Origin: Phytohabitans sp052068095
Lineage (GTDB): Bacteria > Actinomycetota > Actinomycetes > Mycobacteriales > Micromonosporaceae
DNA length: 64,000 bases
Reading direction: 5' to 3'
Assembly (NCBI RefSeq): GCF_052068095.1
Contig: NZ_JBQHDG010000030.1
Coordinates: 1-64,000, forward strand
The notes under the pieces are model-generated. The model worked only from the letters and a program-made list of their open reading frames with translations, did no database searches and was not told where the DNA came from. Shown here in pieces: positions 59,285 through 64,000 of the stretch. Positions within the stretch are counted from its first letter, which is position 1, and every line of letters begins with the position of its first letter. Made by a program: the position numbers and the translations under genes.

Positions 59285-60052
59285 ATGCGTCTCGCCACGT
59301 GGAACGTCAACTCGCTGAAGATGCGCCTGCCCCGGGTCCTCCCGTGGCTGGCCGACAAGCAGCCCGACGTGCTGCTGCTCCAGGAGACCAAGCTCGCGGA
59401 CGCGGCCATCCCCACCGCCGAGCTCAAGGAGGCCGGCTACGAGGTCGCCACCCACGGCAGCGGCCAGTGGAACGGCGTGGCGATCCTGTCCAAGGTCGGC
59501 ATCGAAGACGTCGTGCGCGGCTTCGACTCCGAGCCCGGCTTCCCCGACCCCGAGGCGCGGGCCATCTCGGCCACCTGCGGCGGGCTGCGCGTCTGGTCGG
59601 TGTACGTGCCGAACGGCCGCGAGCCCGACTCGCCGCACTACCAGTACAAGCTGGGCTGGCTCGCCGCCCTCCGCGACGCGCTCGCGGCCGACCTCGCCAC
59701 CGGCCGGCCCGTGGTCGTGGCCGGCGACTTCAACGTGGCGCCCACCGACGCGGACGTGTGGGACCCGAAGGCGTTCGTCGGCTCGACCCACGTCACCGCA
59801 CCGGAGCGGGACGCGCTCGCGCGGATCCTGGCCGCCGGCTTCACCGACGTGGTGCCGACGCCGATGAAGGGCCCGCACCCCTTCACCTACTGGGACTACC
59901 GGGCCGGCATGTTCCACCAGAACATGGGCATGCGGATCGACCTCGTGTACGCGAGCGCCGGCGTGACCGTCGAGTCGGCGTACATCGACCGCGAAGCGCG
60001 CAAGGGCAAAGCGCCGTCGGATCACGCGCCGGTGGTCGTCGAGTTGGCATAG
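59285..60052 (+). CDS. xthA: Exodeoxyribonuclease III
   Basis: A 255-residue ExoIII/AP endonuclease. Catalytic residues lie in ATWNVNSLKMRL, LLLQETKL (metal Glu), VVAGDFNVAPTD (Asp/Asn) and PSDHAPVVVE (Asp/His). It cleaves abasic sites and trims 3' ends in base-excision repair. It appears leaderless. Its stop codon TAG forms part of the next gene's probable -10 box. Confidence 0.95.
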   Translation: MRLATWNVNSLKMRLPRVLPWLADKQPDVLLLQETKLADAAIPTAELKEAGYEVATHGSGQWNGVAILSKVGIEDVVRGFDSEPGFPDPEARAISATCGGLRVWSVYVPNGREPDSPHYQYKLGWLAALRDALAADLATGRPVVVAGDFNVAPTDADVWDPKAFVGSTHVTAPERDALARILAAGFTDVVPTPMKGPHPFTYWDYRAGMFHQNMGMRIDLVYASAGVTVESAYIDREARKGKAPSDHAPVVVELA

Positions 60053-60055
60053 GTT
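60050..60055 (+). promoter_or_regulatory. Leaderless -10 box overlapping the xthA stop codon
   Basis: TAGGTT begins with the xthA stop TAG and ends 7 bases before ATG 60063. No ribosome site is seen. Confidence 0.45.
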
Positions 60056-60062
60056 TGCAGAC

Positions 60063-60998
60063 ATGCTGAGCCCGCAGCGGGTGCCCATGCCGGGGCTGCC
60101 GATGTCCGTGACCATCTGGGAGGTCGGCCCGCGCGACGGCCTCCAGAACGAGTCGACGATCGTCCCGGTCGACGTCAAGCTCGAGTTCCTCGACCGGCTC
60201 GCCGCCACCGGACTCGGCGTGATCGAGGCGACGAGCTTCGTCCACCCGCGGTGGGTGCCGCAGCTCGCCGACGCCGAGGAGCTGCTCACCCGCCTGGCGC
60301 CCGCCCCCGGTGTGCGCTACCCGGTGCTCGTCCCCAACGAGCGTGGCCTCGACCGCGCGCTGGCGCTCGGCGTGCGCGAGGTCGCCATCTTCGGCAGCGC
60401 CACCGAGACGTTCGCCAAGCGCAACCTCAACCGCACCGTCGACGAGTCGCTCGCCATGTTCGAGCCGGTCGTGCGGCGCGCCCACACGGAGGGCCTGCGC
60501 GTGCGCGGCTACCTGTCGATGTGCTTCGGCGACCCGTGGGAGGGCGAGGTCCCGATCGCCCAGGTCGTCTCGGTCGCCCGCCGCCTCGTTGGCCTCGGCT
60601 GCGACCAGCTCTCGCTGGGCGACACGATCGGCGTCGGCACCCCTGGCCACGTGAGCGCGCTGATCCGCGCCCTGGCCGACGCCGGCGTCGGGCCGGACCG
60701 GCTGGCCGTGCACTTCCACGACACGTACGGACAGGCACTCGCCAACACGCTGGCCGCTCTACAAGCCGGTGTGACCACAGTGGACTCCTCGGCCGGCGGC
60801 CTGGGCGGCTGCCCCTACGCCAAGAGCGCCACCGGCAACCTCGCGACCGAAGACCTCGTCTGGCAGCTGCACGGCCTGGGCATCGAGACGGGCGTCGACC
60901 TGCCCGCGCTGGTCCGCACGAGCCTGTGGATGGCCCAGCGCCTGGGCCGCCAGAGCCCTTCCGCGGTGGTCCGTGCGCTAGCCGCGGACGTCGCCTGA
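60063..60998 (+). CDS. Hydroxymethylglutaryl-CoA lyase-family protein
   Basis: A 311-residue HMGL-like TIM barrel. It contains EVGPRDGLQNE (catalytic Arg/Asp), YLSMCFGDPWEGEV, AVHFHDTYGQALANTLAALQ (metal His pair), and the signature LGGCPYAKSATGNLATEDLV with its reactive cysteine. It most likely splits HMG-CoA to acetoacetate and acetyl-CoA in leucine breakdown. No leucine-pathway neighbours are visible, so another 3-hydroxyacyl-CoA substrate is possible. Confidence 0.9.
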   Translation: MLSPQRVPMPGLPMSVTIWEVGPRDGLQNESTIVPVDVKLEFLDRLAATGLGVIEATSFVHPRWVPQLADAEELLTRLAPAPGVRYPVLVPNERGLDRALALGVREVAIFGSATETFAKRNLNRTVDESLAMFEPVVRRAHTEGLRVRGYLSMCFGDPWEGEVPIAQVVSVARRLVGLGCDQLSLGDTIGVGTPGHVSALIRALADAGVGPDRLAVHFHDTYGQALANTLAALQAGVTTVDSSAGGLGGCPYAKSATGNLATEDLVWQLHGLGIETGVDLPALVRTSLWMAQRLGRQSPSAVVRALAADVA

Positions 60999-61054
60999 TA
61001 CGCATTCACGCATTACTCTTCCGGCGCGCCGCGGTCGCGGGTACAACCCTGCGT

Positions 61055-61270
61055 ATGTCCTATGTACGCACGTCGCTCGCGTTTTCACTGGCGCTGGCCG
61101 CCGGCGCCGCCCTGCTGGTGGCCACCGCGCTCCAGGTGCTGATGCTCCAGGCAGTCGCCATCGACCCGATGCTCCTCGCCCACCCGGTCATCGTCCTCGA
61201 CACCTACGCTTTCCGCTCCTTCGACCCGATGCTCCTCGCCAACCCGGTCATCGTCCTCGACACGTATTAG
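61055..61270 (+). CDS. Exported microprotein with a duplicated C-terminal motif
   Basis: A 71-residue protein. Residues 6-32 are a hydrophobic signal or anchor (LAFSLALAAGAALLVATALQ). Then the 15-residue motif DPMLLA(H/N)PVIVLDTY occurs twice with a 20-residue period, the second copy ending the protein. The DNA copies (61161-61207 and 61221-61267) differ at three positions, only one of which changes the residue within the motif. A TACAAC box lies 7 bases before the ATG. The family is not recognised. Its stop overlaps the stop of the convergent ATPase gene (TTAG). Confidence 0.65.
   Translation: MSYVRTSLAFSLALAAGAALLVATALQVLMLQAVAIDPMLLAHPVIVLDTYAFRSFDPMLLANPVIVLDTY
61161..61267. repeat. Two 47-bp tandem copies, 60-bp period
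   Basis: The copies at 61161-61207 and 61221-61267 differ at three positions (61181/61241, 61204/61264, 61207/61267). They encode the duplicated motif of the microprotein. Confidence 0.9.
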
Positions 61271-64000
61271 CGGAGCAGCGCGGCGGTGCGGGCAAGATCC
61301 CACTCCGCCCCGAGAGCCGCGTATATTTCGCGCGCCTCGTCGAGGTGGGCGCGGGCGCCGGCAACGTCTCCCCCGTCGGCGAGCGCGGTTGCCGCGGCCT
61401 CGAGCGCTTGCGCCTGCGGTAGGGGCCGTCCAGCCGCCGCGTACCGCCGCGCGGCCGCGCTCAGCTGTACCGGATCGCGCGCGGCAAGACCGATGGAGTG
61501 CGGCGCGAGCGTGTGGAACGCCAATCCGGCGGATCTGCGCGCGAGGTTCTCGACATGATGGTGCATGGTCCGGATCGCCGCTTGGTCATCCAGAGTCACC
61601 GCCAGGCGAGCGACATCAACGAGCAGGTCCGCCACCACGGTCGCCTCCTCCGACTCGGCGAGGCCCTGCGTCAGGAGCCGCAGCGCCTCTGCCGGCTGGC
61701 CCGCCCGCTCGTGCGCCAAGCCCCTTGCGAGGAGAACGTGCACCACCACCCGGCCGCCGTAGGGGCGCCAGTCGTGGTCGGGCAGGTCGCGACCGTCGAA
61801 ATCGCTGTCACGGTGGGCACGGATCATCGCCACCAGGCCTAGGACCATCGCCTCGCTTTCCACGTCCGGCTGACTGTCGAGAACCAGATCCGCCTCTACC
61901 AGAGCGTCATCCCACCTACCGATGTTGAACAGGATCTCGACAAGAAGGCACCTGGCGTACCCCAGCCGCAGGACGTTGCTTGTGAGGTCTGCCGACTCAC
62001 GAACCCGCTCTGCAACGTCGAGCGCTTCAGACCACTGGTCCATGTTGCAGAGCGCGGCCGCCTTGTTGGTCTGGAGTGTCAGCCGCAAGTCCGCGAGTGT
62101 GGCGTCGCCCTCCGCGATTGCCAGCGCGCGCTCGCACAGGCGCAGCGACTCTGCCTCGTCTCCTCGCATTCCGCAGATGGCCGCCAAGGCGCTCAGTGCA
62201 CGGGCTGTCGTCGGGAGATCCTCTGCGGCCGTGGCGGCGTCCAGCGCCTTGCCCGCCAGCTCCCCAGCAATCTCCACCTGGCCAATCCCACTCCGTATGC
62301 GGGCAGCGATGACCATCAGCTGAGCACGGTGCCGCACCTCGACAGCCGATCCGGCGAGCGCCCGATCGAGCGCCACGAACGCCGCCTCCGGGTGCCCAGC
62401 GACCACCTGCGTCTCGGCGAATGTCCACAATAGATCAACGAGGAGATCCGGATCCGCCGTTCGCGCTGCGGCTTCGCGAGCCACCCGCGCGGCACCCGCC
62501 ATGTCACCGGTCCGCCGGAGCGCGTCGGCGAGACGGCAACACAGTAGGTCGTGGTGCGGCCTGCCACTTGGCCCCCGGGCGACCGCCCGGCGCAGCAGCG
62601 GGATCGCCGCGTGCGGGGCGCGCCCGATCAGCTCGTGCGCCGACCCAGCCAGCCATTCCGCGGTCCAGTGGTCCGCGGCGTCGGACTCGCCCGCGGGAAG
62701 CAACTGTCGTGCCACCCGCTCGGGCGGGGCGCCGGCGCCTGCCAACGCCTTCGCGGCGTCACCGTGCCAAGCCGCCCGCACCGCATGTGGCGTCTCCTCG
62801 TACAGCGCCGTGCGGAGAAGGGGGTGCCGGAACGCCAGGTGCGGACCGTCTTCCCGCAACACACCTGCGTCGATGGCCTCATCGAGCATCGGTAGCAACT
62901 GGTTGATGCCCCGACCGAGCACCGTCATCAGGTCGGTCACGGAGAACTCGGCCCCCAGCAACGCGGTGGTACGCAAGACCTCCCGTGCTGGCTTGGACAG
63001 GAACTCCAGCCTATCGGCGATCGCGGCCGCCAGGGAGCGTGGCGCCCAATCCCCCGTGACCTCCATGTACCCGTCCACTGTGCTCAACGCGTCGCCGCGG
63101 GCGAGCGCGGCCATCAGCTCGGTGAGGTACAGCGGGTTTCCGGCGGCGGTCCGAGCCAGCGTGGTCAGGCGAGGGCCGGGACGAAGACCGGCCGTCCCGG
63201 CGACAAACTCCACCACCTCAGGATCTGACAGGCCATCCAGCCTGATTCGGCCGGAGGGCGGCAGCGCGTTGCGCAGGATACCGAGGTCGCGCCGGCGTGG
63301 AATCCGGCGTGCGGCCATGACCAGCAGGAGAGGCAGGCGTCGCGCCATGCGCACAAGCCGCCGCAACGCGACCATCGTCGTGGCGTCCGCCCATTGGACA
63401 TCGTCGACCACCAGAGTCACCGGTGTCGAGGCGCACAACTCGTCGATGATGGCCAACATGCGCTCCGTCGCGGCCGCCACGAGGTCCATCCGGTCCGCCG
63501 GTGCGGGGTCGGACTGGAAGACGGTCGCGGCCGGCGGGCTGATACGTTCCTCGACCGGCACCGACCCGTCGACGGTGTCGAGGAGAGGCAGCAATGGAAA
63601 AGCCTGGCTCAGCTCGTCGCACGACGCCCAGAGGGTGCGGCACCCGAGCGTCTCGGCGTACGTCGACATGGCTCGCATGAGGAACGACTTGCCGATGCCC
63701 GGATCGCCTTCGATCAGCATCGCCCCGCCGCGTCCTCCGGCGACCTCGACTATCCGACCACGCAGCAGGTCGGTCTCCGGCACCCTGCCCACGAGGGGGG
63801 CCGTGGCAGCAACTGGCCGGTCGCATGCGGTGGGCGTCTGCTCTTCGGCGTCTCGAGCCTTAATCCACAAAGAGCGGAAACGCTCGACGTCGCCATCCAG
63901 TGCCGCCACGACATGCTGCAACGGTTCCCATCGGGGCACACGTTGGCTGCGGAGCACCGCATTGATCGTCGTGTGGCTGAGCACGCCACGACCGATCCGG
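61267..64000 (-). CDS. AAA-ATPase/TPR regulator with XRE N terminus, cut by the window end
   Basis: At least 911 residues; the 5' end lies beyond the window. The visible start (GVLSHTTINAVLRSQRVPRW) is the end of an XRE-type helix-turn-helix. An AAA_16/STAND ATPase follows: Walker A IEGDPGIGKSFLMRAMSTYA, Walker B VTLVVDDVQWADATTMVALR, then a winged-helix relay. The last 450 residues are TPR-like helices. No LuxR HTH ends the protein, so DNA binding would use the N-terminal XRE domain. Such proteins act as signal-dependent regulators, as in AfsR/MalT/NLR-type STAND proteins. Convergent with the microprotein gene. Confidence 0.85.
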   Translation of the reverse strand, partial: RIGRGVLSHTTINAVLRSQRVPRWEPLQHVVAALDGDVERFRSLWIKARDAEEQTPTACDRPVAATAPLVGRVPETDLLRGRIVEVAGGRGGAMLIEGDPGIGKSFLMRAMSTYAETLGCRTLWASCDELSQAFPLLPLLDTVDGSVPVEERISPPAATVFQSDPAPADRMDLVAAATERMLAIIDELCASTPVTLVVDDVQWADATTMVALRRLVRMARRLPLLLVMAARRIPRRRDLGILRNALPPSGRIRLDGLSDPEVVEFVAGTAGLRPGPRLTTLARTAAGNPLYLTELMAALARGDALSTVDGYMEVTGDWAPRSLAAAIADRLEFLSKPAREVLRTTALLGAEFSVTDLMTVLGRGINQLLPMLDEAIDAGVLREDGPHLAFRHPLLRTALYEETPHAVRAAWHGDAAKALAGAGAPPERVARQLLPAGESDAADHWTAEWLAGSAHELIGRAPHAAIPLLRRAVARGPSGRPHHDLLCCRLADALRRTGDMAGAARVAREAAARTADPDLLVDLLWTFAETQVVAGHPEAAFVALDRALAGSAVEVRHRAQLMVIAARIRSGIGQVEIAGELAGKALDAATAAEDLPTTARALSALAAICGMRGDEAESLRLCERALAIAEGDATLADLRLTLQTNKAAALCNMDQWSEALDVAERVRESADLTSNVLRLGYARCLLVEILFNIGRWDDALVEADLVLDSQPDVESEAMVLGLVAMIRAHRDSDFDGRDLPDHDWRPYGGRVVVHVLLARGLAHERAGQPAEALRLLTQGLAESEEATVVADLLVDVARLAVTLDDQAAIRTMHHHVENLARRSAGLAFHTLAPHSIGLAARDPVQLSAAARRYAAAGRPLPQAQALEAAATALADGGDVAGARAHLDEAREIYAALGAEWDLARTAALLR

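Overview
The window is high-GC DNA from a spore-forming actinomycete, most likely Micromonosporaceae. The signs are an SsgA-family sporulation regulator, two DUF397 genes (one paired with a DUF5753 XRE regulator), an F420-dependent oxidoreductase, a mycothiol-dependent maleylpyruvate isomerase homologue, many GTG and leaderless starts, and secreted plant-polymer hydrolases. Family names below come from motifs recognised by eye, not from database searches.

Region 1 (1-5054) is a scrambled, partly decayed strip. A 181-bp direct repeat with one mismatch (120-300 and 3054-3234) brackets a DHFR/RibD-like reductase, a maleylpyruvate isomerase-type protein, a membrane-anchored unknown and a histidine-kinase fragment. 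Beyond it lie a multiply frameshifted minus-strand pseudogene and the C-terminal remnant of a large serine recombinase that runs into the left attachment site.

Region 2 (5055-22116) is a complete actinomycete integrative and conjugative element (AICE) of about 17 kb. Perfect 45-bp att repeats mark its ends and the right one lies in tRNA-Val(CAC). Integration rebuilt the tRNA but removed the CCA encoded at the left junction. The left third carries cargo: a zinc-ribbon protein, two unknowns, a DUF4062 protein that is a candidate defence effector, a creatininase-family protein and an XRE-TPR regulator. The right part is the conserved machinery: a two-part TraB-like DNA pump, a run of small overlapping genes, a DUF2637 membrane protein, a Nudix protein, a DUF5131 protein, a RepSA-type initiator, excisionase and tyrosine integrase. 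A 21-bp perfect repeat just inside each end looks like an integrase arm site.

Region 3 (22117-64000) is ordinary chromosome. It holds sporulation and regulatory genes (SsgA-like, AraC, Rrf2, MarR), a secreted CocE-type hydrolase, and an I36 protease inhibitor translationally coupled to an S1 serine protease. A two-component system is divergent from an RseB-like lipoprotein and an ABC exporter. Next come a modular GH10 xylanase, a GH5 glycosidase with a LacI-like operator, a Tat-signal/DUF4331/beta-protein trio, and a solute-binding protein behind a structured leader. A nucleoside hydrolase is followed by a single-chain PheRS-like ligase behind an attenuator-like leader. The tail has a Phd/VapC toxin-antitoxin pair, a metallo-beta-lactamase-fold protein with a DedA protein, a membrane phosphodiesterase, exonuclease III and an HMG-CoA lyase-like protein. 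The window closes with a tiny exported protein that ends in a duplicated motif, tail-to-tail with a large AAA-ATPase/TPR regulator cut by the window end.

The items most worth following are the DUF4062 cargo module, the duplicated-motif microprotein (61055-61270), the PheRS-like ligase with its leader, and the inhibitor-protease pair.
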